From: Cristatella mucedo
Lineage: Eukaryota > Bryozoa > Phylactolaemata > Cristatellidae
Direction: 5' to 3'
Assembly (NCBI GenBank): GCA_009760855.2
Contig: WPIO01000046.1
Location: forward strand, 3,054,001 to 3,085,000
DNA length: 31,000 nucleotides
Of this stretch, positions 1 through 10,412 are shown one piece after another; position 1 is the stretch's first letter; each line of letters begins with the position of its first letter. The notes beneath the pieces are model-generated. The model was given only the letters and a program-made list of their open reading frames with translations. It ran no database searches and was not told the DNA's origin. Both the position numbers and the translations under genes were made by a program.

Positions 1-194
1 TCCATTATGGCAATTTCGAAAGCAGAAGGAGACCGCAGGTAAGATTCCGGCACTCCACGACCCAGGTCACTGTATTGATTACGATGCCCGACAATAAGGC
101 TTACCAAATTTGGCTGGGGTTATCACTACGTGAGCGTACACTTAGGTCCGCATTGCCATGCAACACTGAAATTTTTTACAGGTAAAATATACAG

Positions 195-330
195 CATAGG
201 ACCTAAAGTGCTCGCTCTTAACGACCGATGTCGTGGGTTTGAATCCTGCAGTGGGCGATCCTTTATTGCCACCTATAAGCACTGGCAACAGCCGCTAAGG
301 CTTTTCCGGTGCTAATTAAATAATAGCTGA
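195..330 (+). mobile_element. tRNA-derived SINE copy (SINE A)
   Basis: A short retroposon copy. A tRNA-like internal promoter B box (GGTTTGAATCC) lies at 236-246, preceded by a degenerate A-box-like region near 205-220. After the head comes a body ending in a small stem (GCACTGG at 280-286 pairing with CCGGTGC at 306-312) and an A/T-rich tail. The stretch from the B box to CTTTATTGCC matches, on the opposite strand, the copy at 352-479, which is the main evidence that this is a repeat family and not a tRNA gene. No full cloverleaf can be drawn. Boundaries are approximate. Confidence 0.6.
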
Positions 331-351
331 TTTAACAGCCTCTTTTTCTAG

Positions 352-479
352 CGACAGAAGAGCCTTTACGGCTATCACCACCTCTTGCAGCGGCAATAAA
401 GGAACGCCCATTGCAGGCATCGAACCCACGACCTCGGTCCCGAGGTCGTGAAAAGTAACCGCCTTACCTAGTGCACCAT
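352..479 (-). mobile_element. tRNA-derived SINE copy (SINE B), inverted relative to SINE A
   Basis: On the minus strand this has a weak A box (about 467-478), a B box GGGTTCGATGCC (416-427), then a body with CTTTATTGCC shared with SINE A. Between the two boxes sits a near-perfect palindrome (arms 427-437 and 440-450, 2-nt centre). SINE A does not have it, so it looks like a private change in this copy. With SINE A it forms an inverted pair about 20 bp apart. Its head abuts the AAT-repeat end of a LINE tail, suggesting insertion at the microsatellite tail. Confidence 0.6.
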
Positions 480-556
480 AATAATAATAATAATGATATT
501 AATAATTCACTTGATAAAGCGCCCTCAGAGAACTTAATCTCTCTCTAGGCGCTTTA
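479..556 (-). mobile_element. LINE 3' tail fragment with (AAT)n end
   Basis: The 56 bases at 501-556 are identical to 4811-4866, the 3' end of the LINE at 4797-6305. On the minus strand this reads as the stem-loop GCGCC...GGCGC followed by a spacer and an ATT-type repeat (479-500). It is either a severely 5'-truncated LINE insertion or a SINE carrying the LINE tail. The perfect identity implies recent activity of the family. Confidence 0.75.
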
Positions 557-601
557 CGGCTGAGTCCCTTAAATCAGCTAAATACTCTTTATCTCCCTCT
601 C

Positions 602-722
<121 letters not shown>

Positions 723-859
723 CGTAACGGGACAACGCTGTGCTATCTTGCCGCTTGACGAAGTGCATTATCTTGCCGTGTGACGCAGGGAAGGCCGAAC
801 TTTCTCGCTTTAAGTAGATGCATGCATATATGTATATATATATATATATTTTTATACGG

Positions 860-2629
860 TAGAAATGTATATTTATATATTTAGACGCTAGAAAGACTTC
901 AGCGGAAGGCCGCCTTCCGCACCGCTAGCACGTGTTTGACCGGCCGGCCGAGTCACCACCCGAAACCGATCGATAGCTCGCAATCGAATCGAACGGTCCC
1001 CTAGCTTGTTAGTTGCTTCGCGTCGATCCGCGAAGTGAAATGAATTCGACGGCTGGCTGCCGAGGATTTCGCGGTCCAAAAAGTTGTACCCGAATGTTGA
1101 GCTCAGCTTGGAGATTTTACCGAAGCCGAACGGTAGCTCTGCACGCGAGCCATTCGCTCGTTTTCGTTCGACAGCGCTCGCGGGGCAGCTGCGGGTGCGC
1201 CTGCTCAAGAAGCCCTTCTCTCTCGGAGCTTCCGGCGTCAAGCGAACGATAGAGCGGCGATTGACCGGTGCCAGTCTATTCGCCGGCTTTACTGCGTCGT
1301 TGGGTGGCGCATTGTTGTCCGGTTTGTTGCACTCGCTACAAGCTCTACGCCAGAGGCTGGCTAGAGACAGACGCGAGTCTGGCCGCCGGCGCTCTAACCT
1401 AGGAGGCGCGCGCTGCACATCTCCCGCGCGCGAGCTCGCGCCTCCTAGCACCGACGGACCGCTAGGAATCCGGCGATCGCGAGGCTCTGTCTCAAGACGC
1501 TCTGGTAGCTAGCTTCGCACGAGTGAAGTGCGAGTTTAGTGGGAAAAGCGCGCGCGGCGCTCTCGCTCGCCCCGAACCCCGGTCTCCGGGCGATGCTGCA
1601 CGGAAGCAGAGCGAATGGTAACGTCGGCTGGACGAAGAAGACAGTGCATACAAAAGCCTCGACAAGCGCCGGACGCTGGTCGGATGTTGCTCTCTGCGAC
1701 GTTCCGACAAGCATCAGACCTCGAGTCCGAAGGTAGCGACCGCTGCCAAAGCAAGCGGAAGCAGCAACGCGCCGCGGCCATAGCGAGGGAGGAATCAGTA
1801 GCGCATCAATACCGCGGACGCCGACGGACGCGTCGCCGCCCAGCGGGTTCCTTGGCGGCGCATCCCTCCCCCTCTCAGCCGCCGAGAGGGACGTCGCGCC
1901 CAGCTCCGCACCGCAGCGGCCGGGCAGACCTCGGCTTGGCGGTCTGCCGCTTCTCTTCCGCGGTCTGCCGTGCTCTCGCAGGTTCCCGCAGGTTCTGCGG
2001 GACTCGCCGGGGCTCTCGCGGCGTAAGCAACGGAGCAAGCAGCAGCAGCAGCAGCAGCAGTCGCCAATTCGGCTGCGGCGGCAGCGGCAGCTGCTCCGTC
2101 GTTGGGCGGGTACGTGGCTTCAATGACGAGCTCCAATGACGAGAACGGGGCCACTCGACGAAACTTCCGACTGCGTCTTGCGGCTTTTGAACTTCAACCC
2201 TCCCCCACCGCTCTCCAGATTGCAGAGCGCGTCAGCGCTCGCTCAAGCTTTCGTCTGACGGCTGTGATCCGTCCATCGTTCGTTAGATCGAGTCAAATCC
2301 ATTTTCCGAAGCGTGAACTTCTGGTTCAAGAATCCGTCGATACACGAATCCAAGGATCCGTTGTCCGAAGCGTGAACTGGCCACAGAGACGGTGACAGAG
2401 ACGGTGCTACTTGTCTTCGGCGACTCGTGCGCGCGCTAGACATAATTCGCGAATCTGAATTTGCCGCACTCGCCTGACCTTCAGAAGAAAATTCAAAATC
2501 TACGATTCGCGACCATTCGTATGGCGGCGCAGAATTAGCAACGCAGATAGCCACGAGAAGCAAGACAAAGCGCTGCGTGCTTGAGAGCGTCGTCCGGTGG
2601 GGGTAGGGGCACTTCGTCGAAAGATCATC
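860..2629. other. GC-rich, CpG-dense block with no recognisable gene
   Basis: About 1.8 kb of GC-rich, CpG-dense DNA. Many frames are open on both strands, as expected for this composition, but none shows a recognisable domain. Notable content: an odd palindrome at 902-920 (9-bp arms, 1-nt centre), a 12-bp inverted repeat with arms 1399-1410 and 1437-1448, a CAG/AGC run at about 2038-2060, and repeated CGGTCTGCCG segments near 1940-1970. It could be an unmethylated CpG island, for example a promoter or first exon of an unseen gene, but I cannot support a gene model. Confidence 0.5.
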
Positions 2630-2735
2630 CATTCATCATCGAAAAATGGATCATTGATTGATCATTCAATCATCATCGATCATTAATCATCATTGATTCA
2701 TCATCGTCGAAAGACCATGGATTGATGGATGGATT
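2630..2735. repeat. Degenerate CATT/GATCATT-type simple repeat
   Basis: Repeated ATCATT, GATCATT and CATCATCG words run through this stretch with small variations, giving a low-complexity block next to the purine satellite. Confidence 0.7.
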
Positions 2736-2817
2736 CTAGGACGCCGATTCTCAAACGGAAAAGAAGAAGTTTCTTACGGAGAGAACGAGAGGTAGAGCGT
2801 TGAAGTGAGAAAAGGGA

Positions 2818-3229
<412 letters not shown>

Positions 3230-3274
3230 TAGGGAATAATAATTCCAATTAAGCATCCCGACAGTAAGAAGAAA

Positions 3275-3353
3275 TTGAAATACGAAGTCGGAAGTCGGAA
3301 GAAGGAAGAAGGAAGTCGAAAGTGGAAAGTCGGAAGTGGAAAGTCGGAAGTGG
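3275..3353. repeat. GGAAGT / GAAGTCG short tandem repeat
   Basis: About ten imperfect units built on GGAAGTCG, GGAAG and GGAAAGT follow one another. It is a separate purine-rich minisatellite close to the GA/GACAGA satellite. Confidence 0.8.
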
Positions 3354-3769
3354 GTGGCTAACGTCGTAGGAGGAAGTGGCTGGTTAGCTAGTTTATATAT
3401 TCCGTCTAGTTGTGCGACACGGAAATTTTCAAAGAACGACTCAGAACTAACAACTTACCTGAACCCACACCGGTGAAAGTAGCATCTCTGCAATTAAGAG
3501 CAGACAGACTGTAGAGCAGCAACTAAAGTTCCTGCTGCTAAGAGTTAAATTTAGCCACCTCGTGGAAGCAGCAGCAGCAGAGCTTGCATCACTTGTAGGC
3601 CACATTCAAGTTCAAGCGCACAGAAAAGAAACGAATAATTCATTACGTAATTGCATTAATAATCCATAACACTTTGTAGCGTAGGTTTTCCGCTGACTAG
3701 TCGGTGTTATTTCGTAAATAGCTCACGCCTCAATAAGTATAACAAAATGGCCACTAGTTCCTATAAACT
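3354..3769. other. No recognisable gene or repeat
   Basis: About 400 bp of balanced composition. A CAG run sits at about 3568-3583. Frames on both strands are short and broken, and I see no family resemblance. Confidence 0.5.
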
Positions 3770-4073
3770 TTGCTTGTGTGACCAGGAAAGTGTTTGACTT
3801 GATGTTAACAGCTGTTAGTGCGTCCGTTTGATTTATCCTTTGTGTGCCTATGCGTGCTGATAATGACACTGTGCGTGCTGACGCTGTGCTTGCTACCGGC
3901 ACTAACTACATTTGCATGTTGACTATGTGCATTTCACCTCAAACCCTGCTATGCTAATTGATATAGAGCATGCTACCACTAACCATTCGATCATGCTTCT
4001 TTTGACGCAATAGTAAAGTGCATATAAATAGTTTGTTCTGTGAGGGCGCTGTACAATTTATTATTGTTATTAA
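3770..4073 (+). mobile_element. LINE 3' untranslated end, plus-strand copy
   Basis: This aligns by eye, on the opposite strand, with the 3' untranslated part of the LINE at 4797-5030. Both contain TATGCGTGCTGATA-like, CATGCT.CCACTAACCA and ACATTTGCATG words in the same order, then GTGAGGGCGCT and a TTATTATTGTTATT tail. The copy is strongly 5'-truncated (no coding part) and diverged. With the minus-strand LINE it forms a tail-to-tail pair flanking the relic at 4217-4777. Confidence 0.7.
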
Positions 4074-4216
4074 CCCAGTTCCGATAAGAAACGGACACAT
4101 TTGCATCTTGCGGTTCCCATTAAGTCAGAAAGAACAGCAGTTAAAAAAATTAGCATGTATTACTTTGAAGTCGCACACAAAATGACCACTCAAAAAGCTT
4201 AAGAGATGAGTAGACA

Positions 4217-4777
4217 CTATAGATTTGCCGTCATACTACGAACATCTTTCTCGAAGAGGCCCCACAAGTAATACTCTACAATGCTGTCGTTATTGTCCTT
4301 GGTCCACTATATCCTGATGCAAGCGCAAACTTTCCCCTCTGCGTGAGCGCCCGGGTTCTCTTCGAATTTTCTAAGCTGAGAGGATATGGACTATAGAGGG
4401 CATACTGCATCTCATTTTGGAAGAGTACTCAATGACTGCCTAAAGTAGCTGCTCGTAGATTTTAGCCTTTCGAGTGCCCAGAAAGCCATCAACCGCTGCA
4501 AAAAATGCCCCAAGCCACTTCTCCATTTCATTCAGGTGAATTCTTCACACACTTTTTGACTTTCTTTACTTTTTTCACTTTTCAACTTTGACTTTCTTTA
4601 TCCAGCAAATTTGACACCAGATTTGACATTTACCTCAGCCATCTGTGGAAAGACAACTCGGAGGCAATTGAAAGCTGCCGAGTCAGTGTCAAGTGCCTTG
4701 ATGAATTGAGTGACGAGTCTTATATAGATGAGCAGTGGCGGTATCAGGACCTTCAGAAGGCCTACCAGCGGCTTCCA
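4217..4777 (-). pseudogene. Decayed multicopy invertebrate protein (transposon-associated), C-terminal half
   Basis: Read on the minus strand, 4777 down to about 4604 is open and gives WKPLVGLLKVLIPPLL, then TQFIKALD, FNCLRVVFPQM and VKSGVKF. Further down come EKWLGAFFAAVDGFLG (about 4480-4530), an in-frame stop, CSMPSIVHIL, NPGAHAEG and EYYLWGLFEKDV (about 4240-4275). In this order the pieces resemble a large uncharacterised protein family found in many copies in insects and other invertebrates, whose hallmarks I recall as PPLHIKLGL, a KVKxGxF segment, and a GxxSEEQGERFHQD...DYxWGL end. Several stops and frameshifts break it. Function is unknown; it is probably the product of a mobile element. 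The N-terminal half lies beyond the LINE at 6306-6770. The family match is from memory and needs a search. Confidence 0.6.
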
Positions 4778-4796
4778 CTTAATTTAGTTCTTTATA

Positions 4797-6305
4797 ACAA
4801 TAATAATAATAATAATTCACTTGATAAAGCGCCCTCAGAGAACTTAATCTCTCTCTAGGCGCTTTAAATTTGCTGTAAAGTGAAATGCAATTGAATGGTA
4901 AGTAAAATCATGCTTGAAAAACAAACGAAATGAATAATATGGTTAGGGGTGACATGCACAGGGTCAGCATGCAAATGTGGTTAGTGGCAGCATGCACAGT
5001 ATCAGCACGCATAAGCACATCAAGGACGAATCACAGGGACCCACTAAATGCTGTCCTAAATAGGTGTGTTTTTAGGTTCCTTTTAAATGTGGTCAGGTCA
5101 GGGGATGTTCTGACGCAGGTCGGGAGGGAGTTCCAGGCTTTGGGAGCATACGAACTAAATGCACGGTCTCCAAAGGATTTAAGGTTTGTATGAGGTATTT
5201 CCAGACTGTTGGATTCCGAAAAGCGGGTGGTACGATGCTTGGCCTGGTGGGGTAGTATATCTGACAGATAGGCTGGAGCCATAGAATGAAGAGACCTAAA
5301 AGTGAGCGACAAAACCTTGAAGTCAATTCGTTGCTTGACTGGTAGCCAGTGCAGGTCGGCGAGAAGTGGCGTGATGTGGCAACTGCGACGCTCACGACAG
5401 ACAAGCCTAGCTGCTGAGTTTTGCACCAGCTGCAATCGCCTGATCGCACATGCCGGTAGGCCAGTAAGCAGTGAGTTGCAGAAGTCGAGACGGGATGTCA
5501 CGAATGCATGAACCAACTTGAACGTGGTATCTTTATCTAAACAAGCCCGAATTTTAGCAATGTTATGTAGCTGAAAGTAGGCAGATTTGACTGTGGAGCT
5601 GATGTGGTCGTCTAAGGAGAGGTCGCTTTGGAATATGACACCTAGATTTCGAGCTGATTCAACTGGAGATATGCTGGCAGAGCCAATTTTGAGAGTCAGC
5701 CTTTCCAATCTCTGAATCACACTGGGTTTGCCCATAACTAGTAAGTTAGTTTTATCATCGTTAAGTTTTAGAAAATTTGCTGCCATCCATTTGCGGATGT
5801 CATCAATGCATGCAGCTAGTGAGTTTAGAGAATTTGAGGTGCTCGAAGGCTGGAACGGATCAAAGCAAAGGTAAAACTGAGTGTCATCCGCATAGAAGTG
5901 AAAGCCTAGATTGTGCTTGGCAATCAAATCAGCAAGAGGCAGAGTATAAACCGTGAAAAGAACCGGACCTAGCACTGAGCCCTGAGGTACTCCACATTTC
6001 AGAGGTACTTCAGATGATCTTTGTCCATTCACGTCAATACTCTGGAGTCTCCCACTGAGATAGGACCTGAACCACTGCAGAGCAGTGCCAGTGATGCCCA
6101 GGCGAGATGAGAGGCGCTCTAGAAGAACTTTGTGATCGATGGTATCAAAAGCTGCCGAAAGATCAAGCAAAACAAGCAGAGACACTCTACCCATGTCTGC
6201 ATTCCTAAGTAGGTCGTTGTATACCCGAAGCAATGCTGACTCTGTGGAGTGATTAGCTCTAAAGCCAGACTGGAACTTACTAGCAAGGTGTGAGGTTTCG
6301 ATATA
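4797..6305 (-). mobile_element. 5'-truncated CR1/L2-like non-LTR retrotransposon (LINE)
   Basis: A minus-strand LINE copy. It keeps the reverse-transcriptase domain and a 3' untranslated region (5030 down to 4797) ending in the stem-loop GCGCC (4829-4833) / GGCGC (4858-4862) and an (AAT)n tail. The endonuclease and any ORF1 are missing, as usual for truncation during target-primed reverse transcription. The long open frame and the 56-base identity with the tail at 501-556 suggest a young insertion. It sits inside an older decayed gene whose reading resumes on either side (6306-6335 and 4777). Relatives or relics of the family lie at 3770, 10990, 15140, 16110 and 27727. CR1/L2 placement is by eye from RT motifs and the short-repeat 3' end. 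Confidence 0.88.
5031..6305 (-). CDS. LINE reverse transcriptase, N-terminally truncated
   Basis: About 420 codons, open to a TGA at 5031-5033. In order, the translation has FQSGFRANHSTE (entry to the RT fingers), DLSAAFDTIDH (first catalytic Asp), GVPQGSVLGPVLF (RT motif 4), FYADDTQFYL (the catalytic YADD box), LNDDKTNLLV, LGVIFQSDLSLDDHI (thumb-proximal), then RRLQLVQNSAARLV, LLADLHWLPV and a C-terminal PKAWNSLP. This would reverse-transcribe the element's RNA at a nicked target. No endonuclease domain is present, so this copy cannot act alone. The open frame runs upstream to an ATG at 6344, but its first 13-16 residues, including GFSVRNSYI, appear to belong to the interrupted host relic. 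That Met start is therefore a chimera, not the real start. Confidence 0.88.
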   Translation of the reverse strand, partial: YIETSHLASKFQSGFRANHSTESALLRVYNDLLRNADMGRVSLLVLLDLSAAFDTIDHKVLLERLSSRLGITGTALQWFRSYLSGRLQSIDVNGQRSSEVPLKCGVPQGSVLGPVLFTVYTLPLADLIAKHNLGFHFYADDTQFYLCFDPFQPSSTSNSLNSLAACIDDIRKWMAANFLKLNDDKTNLLVMGKPSVIQRLERLTLKIGSASISPVESARNLGVIFQSDLSLDDHISSTVKSAYFQLHNIAKIRACLDKDTTFKLVHAFVTSRLDFCNSLLTGLPACAIRRLQLVQNSAARLVCRERRSCHITPLLADLHWLPVKQRIDFKVLSLTFRSLHSMAPAYLSDILPHQAKHRTTRFSESNSLEIPHTNLKSFGDRAFSSYAPKAWNSLPTCVRTSPDLTTFKRNLKTHLFRTAFSGSL

Positions 6306-6770
6306 CGAGTTACGTACAGAGAACCCGATCTGCCACTGTAGCACAGCACTGGTCCCTTTTATGGTAGTGAGCCTAAGTGTCCCGGACGTCCCTTAGGGAA
6401 AGAAATCGAGGAAACTTAATAAGACCGCCCTGAACGCCCGTCAGAAATGATTGTTTTGAAGTCTACAATGACCTACCTGCCTGCCTTAGTCGCCATACTC
6501 TAAGGCAATCATTTAGACACCAATGAATCCTCTAGGAGGTGCACAAAGTGAGTCGCGACGAGGAACATGAGGCAAATGCTCCCTTAGCGAAGCAGAACGG
6601 CTGCCATGAGGCTCCGATGGATGACTTTCTATGAATAGGTGTAATCTACTAGGCTTGCAAGTGACTCCGATAGCCTCGAATAGACCGGCCACATTGTTGC
6701 AGATGCATAGGCCATTTCTCCGACTACAGAAGTTGGAAAACGTTAGTGAAGCCCTCTGCGATCTGTTAAA
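6306..6770 (-). pseudogene. Decayed multicopy invertebrate protein, N-terminal half (interrupted by LINE)
   Basis: On the minus strand the first open stretch reads ICNNVAGLFEAIG (about 6675-6705), then LHLFIES (6623-6642) and HGSRSASLREHLPHVP. After frameshifts come GGLIKFPRFLSL (about 6399-6430), RDT, a stop, AHYHKRD (6352-6372) and GFSVRNSYI (about 6306-6332). The order matches the N-terminal part of the same family as 4217-4777, where I recall DVxGLFxAIG, WRLFIDSS, LQGGxTKFPCFLCLWDSRD, AHYHxRDWP and EFSVGRNNVKWEPL. The last piece resumes at 4777 as WKPL, so the LINE inserted almost exactly between these codons. Relic, not functional. Confidence 0.6.
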
Positions 6771-6990
6771 TTCTCATTTTCATCAATTAAGTTCAACTCC
6801 TGCGTTTCCATGTCAAAGACTCAGAACTGGACTTGTTATTACTAAGGTCTATAATCCAATAGTCGAGCTCTTTCTAGCTGTGGGATTGTGGCTTTCTCTT
6901 CTCTGCCTTAGCTACGAATGGGAATCTGAATATGCAATATATTTCTTGTTGTCTGATTAATTTGCTACTCTGTTCTGAAGATCAGCTGAT

Positions 6991-7671
<681 letters not shown>

Positions 7672-9340
7672 GAAGGGTGGGGGGGACGAGGAGGTCAGGG
7701 CACCGCGTGGTATAGCGGGGTAGCGAATAAAGCGATCATACGATGGGGGCGTGCCCTTGCCAGTCTGACGTTTGGAACGGCCTGTTATGCAGCTATGCTA
7801 GTATTTGCGCGAAGGGTCAGTCTGTTACCTACAATTTCTCGGAACAGCAAACTTCGTAGCTCTCTTTTCTTCCGTGTACCAGCCTGTGAACATACCAAAG
7901 TTTACAAACATTAAAACAACAAATTTATGATACTGTATGAAATATTTCATTGAGTAAGCACGGATGATTAACCTTACTTTCTAGATTTCTCGTGCAGTAT
8001 TCGCATCTGAAATGATGGGCCGTTGGTTTGTCTCGATCCCCAACAGGCATGCCTAAGTATGCTTTGTAGGCCTCGCGCGCAACTGCTCGATGACAAGTCA
8101 ATCACACGTGACTATTTATTCTTCTCTCACTCAGCACTAAAATAAGATAAAATGCTCATTTATGGCATCTGTATTATTACACATTTATGAATACTAATCT
8201 GCAATGTTAATTTCGCTTAAGCCAATTCCTTTGGCGGTACAACGCAAGATATACGTGCGAACCACATGTCCTCACCCCGCCTAACGGCAAGAAATCCAAA
8301 CAACTTCAAAATATCATTGCACTGACCACAAAAGCTATTTTTGTGGAAAAATAGCCTTTTTATTTTTATACTAGGCACGAGGAATTAAGAAAGCTCACTT
8401 TGTACCCAAGGACAAAAATTTAAATCTGCTGCCCAATGCAATAGTGAGTTTAAGAAGGTATCACGTGACTGAAGCTTTTCGTGGTGACGTCATGGCTGCT
8501 CACAAGCCAGAACGGGACGTTTTAATATATTTTGTTATTCGCAATTTAATTGAAACTTTTTAACCGAGAAAAACTTCTCAAGTTTAATTTCGATCCGCCA
8601 AAATTTGCGTAGCTAGTAAAGCGATAGGAGTTTTGTTTCACTTTTATGGTACTTCGGTTGAAGTCTGGTTCCATGCTGGAGTCTCAGCGGCTCGGCGAGA
8701 CAAGCAAGTGAAAGCTCATTGCAATTAAATGTGATTGCGACTTGGTACCTGATAAATTTGATTATTAGATTAGACAGCTTATAACTAATAATATTTATAT
8801 TATTCCTAAACTATTAAATTTGCACAATTTAATAAGTGTCCGTGAAAATATCACGCAAAAAGGTACTGTCGGGTCCATACTAATAGATGTGGCGTGAGGG
8901 AATGCAAGTATGTGCATGAACCTAAGGTTTCAAAAGATTAAGCTGAATATGAAAGGTTCTTGAAGCTAAGTCAGGCTGCGGTATATCATAAAGTAGTCCT
9001 AGACACAAAACTGAGCTTTACATCATTTACGCCTCTCGCTTGAAGCCTCCTCCTCTGAATACCGTTAGGGTGACTAGCGTGGCAGCGAGTCGGCCGTGAC
9101 GACGGTTGGGAAAGCCGTCTCCAAACCTTTCAAGAAACCGCAGCGTATACACTGTAATAATAAACAAGATCTCCGAGCGAGAGAGAAAAAATATCATTCC
9201 ACATCCCGCTTTCATTCAACTGTGAATTTTAGCGGCCAATAATTTTGCAACAGCTTGCCCGGCAAGCTTCTAGAATGGCGAGTGTTGCCTCTCACCGAGT
9301 AACGCTCACAAGCACGTTCACTTGCAGAAGAGTCCGATGC
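7672..9340. other. No recognisable gene
   Basis: About 1.7 kb of moderate to low GC. I find no open frame with family resemblance on either strand and no obvious LINE or SINE motifs. The G-run GGGTGGGGGGG at about 7674-7685 borders the CT satellite. Confidence 0.5.
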
Positions 9341-9344
9341 TTCT

Positions 9345-9475
9345 CATTTTATATATATATATATGATATCTATAACTATCATTATATATCATTATACATC
9401 ATATATGTATATACCATTATATATATATCATTATATATATATATATATATACATAATTATATATATGATATCTCA
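9345..9475. repeat. TA-rich low-complexity repeat with ATC punctuation
   Basis: TATATA blocks are separated by ATCATTATA and GATATC words, so this is a degenerate TA microsatellite. Confidence 0.9.
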
Positions 9476-9754
9476 TTTTCTATTCCTGGCACTCAAGTAG
9501 AGCGCTCAGTTTGAGCTAGCTGCGACTGGCCCTTGACGCGCGCCCACAGTTCTCAGAGCAGCTTAGAGCGCGATGCCCTTTTTTTAAACTGCGGAGGCTT
9601 CGCAGTGCATTCCGACCGACTCTTACAGACGTCTTTGCACTTGCGGGCCATTACAGATAATAGCATTTCTGAGAGCGTAGCTACTTTAAAGGCTTTAGCG
9701 CTCGCGCGAGCTTTCGTGCGAGCGCCCCTCCCGCGGGGCCTCAGAGCGGCACGC

Positions 9755-9908
9755 GCCACTTCGGCCAGCTTCGGCCGAAGTGGCCTCTCGCCGCCGCGTG
9801 ACGCCGGCGGCGAACGCCCGCGTCACGCGGCAAAGTCGAGGCGGCACGTCGGCGCGCCGCAAAGGCGAGCGCCGAGCGCGCGCTCCGTCGATCGGACGGA
9901 GCGCGCGC
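9755..9908. repeat. Three consecutive perfect hairpins
   Basis: Perfect inverted repeats lie head to tail: 9755-9766/9773-9784 (12-bp arms, 6-nt loop), 9793-9804/9820-9831 (12-bp arms, 15-nt loop) and 9876-9889/9895-9908 (14-bp arms, loop GATCG). The three stem sequences are unrelated to each other, so this is not one dispersed repeat. Confidence 0.9.
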
Positions 9909-10308
9909 GGTCGGCGAGGTGAGTGCTTTAGAGCCGCACCGCAGCGGATTGCCGCGCGGCGGAGCGGAGACCTAGGCAGCACGACGCGCCGTCGCGTCGT
10001 CGCTAGTGTCGCGATCGCGCCCGCCGCGGCTGAGGAAAGCTCTGTCTGGAGGGCCGCGAGCCTCGTTGCGCGTTAAGCTTTAAGGTCTCTCGCGACCGCC
10101 GCCGCGCTGCGTGTCGGTGAGCTCCGCGGCTTGCACGGTGACCGTAAGCTCGATGCGCGCACTTATATGCGCCGGGTCTTCGTTGGGCCGTCGCGACGCA
10201 TGCTCTCATCGGCGGAAGTCTTCGACCAGCGCTGGGCTGGCGAGGGGGCTGAGTAGCGAAGTTCTCGCAACAATGACGCAGACGCCGCCACCGAAGCTCG
10301 CCGCTGAC

Positions 10309-10412
10309 CTCAGGGCCGCCGCTGCTGCTACCGCTGCTACTACTCTGAGGGCCACCGCTGCCACTGCTCCGAGGGCGGCCGCTGCTACGGCTCTGAGGGC
10401 GGCCGCTGCTCG
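10309..10412. repeat. 24-bp minisatellite, about 4 units
   Basis: Units begin CTCTGAGGGC or CTCCGAGGGC and continue CGCTGCT... with a period of 24 bp. The last three units are the clearest (from about 10344). A plus-strand frame would read alanine-rich octapeptides, but nothing else supports coding. Confidence 0.7.

Noticed and set aside
195-479. tRNA genes, from the B-box-like GGTTTGAATCC and GGGTTCGATGCC words
   Set aside because: No acceptor stem or anticodon arm can be drawn, and the bodies and tails match SINE copies.
888-1451. 187-codon minus-strand frame in the first GC-rich block
   Set aside because: Charged, Arg/Ser/Ala-rich translation without a domain, in DNA where most frames are open. 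No splice or start evidence.
2243-2632. 129-codon minus-strand frame with a hydrophobic run (RFVLLLVAICVANSA)
   Set aside because: The hydrophobic run is not close to the start Met, the rest has no family resemblance, and the frame borders simple repeats.
4592-4858. Plus-strand exon-like frame preceded by a CAG|GTGAAT...TTTATCCAG 69-bp 'intron'
   Set aside because: It looked like a small spliced exon, but the minus strand of the same DNA gives ordered matches to a known-looking protein family (PP-L, FIKALD, VKSGVKF), so the plus-strand frame is antisense coincidence.
6306-6344. ATG at 6344 as the start of the LINE protein
   Set aside because: The first 13-16 codons match the interrupted target gene (GFSVRNSYI), not a LINE, so the Met is not the element's start.
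6631-6960. 109-codon plus-strand frame
   Set aside because: It lies antisense to the N-terminal half of the decayed gene at 6306-6770, and its own translation shows no family features.
10309-10412. CRISPR-like array or coding repeat
   Set aside because: A 24-bp tandem repeat with no spacers in an animal genome; it is an ordinary minisatellite.
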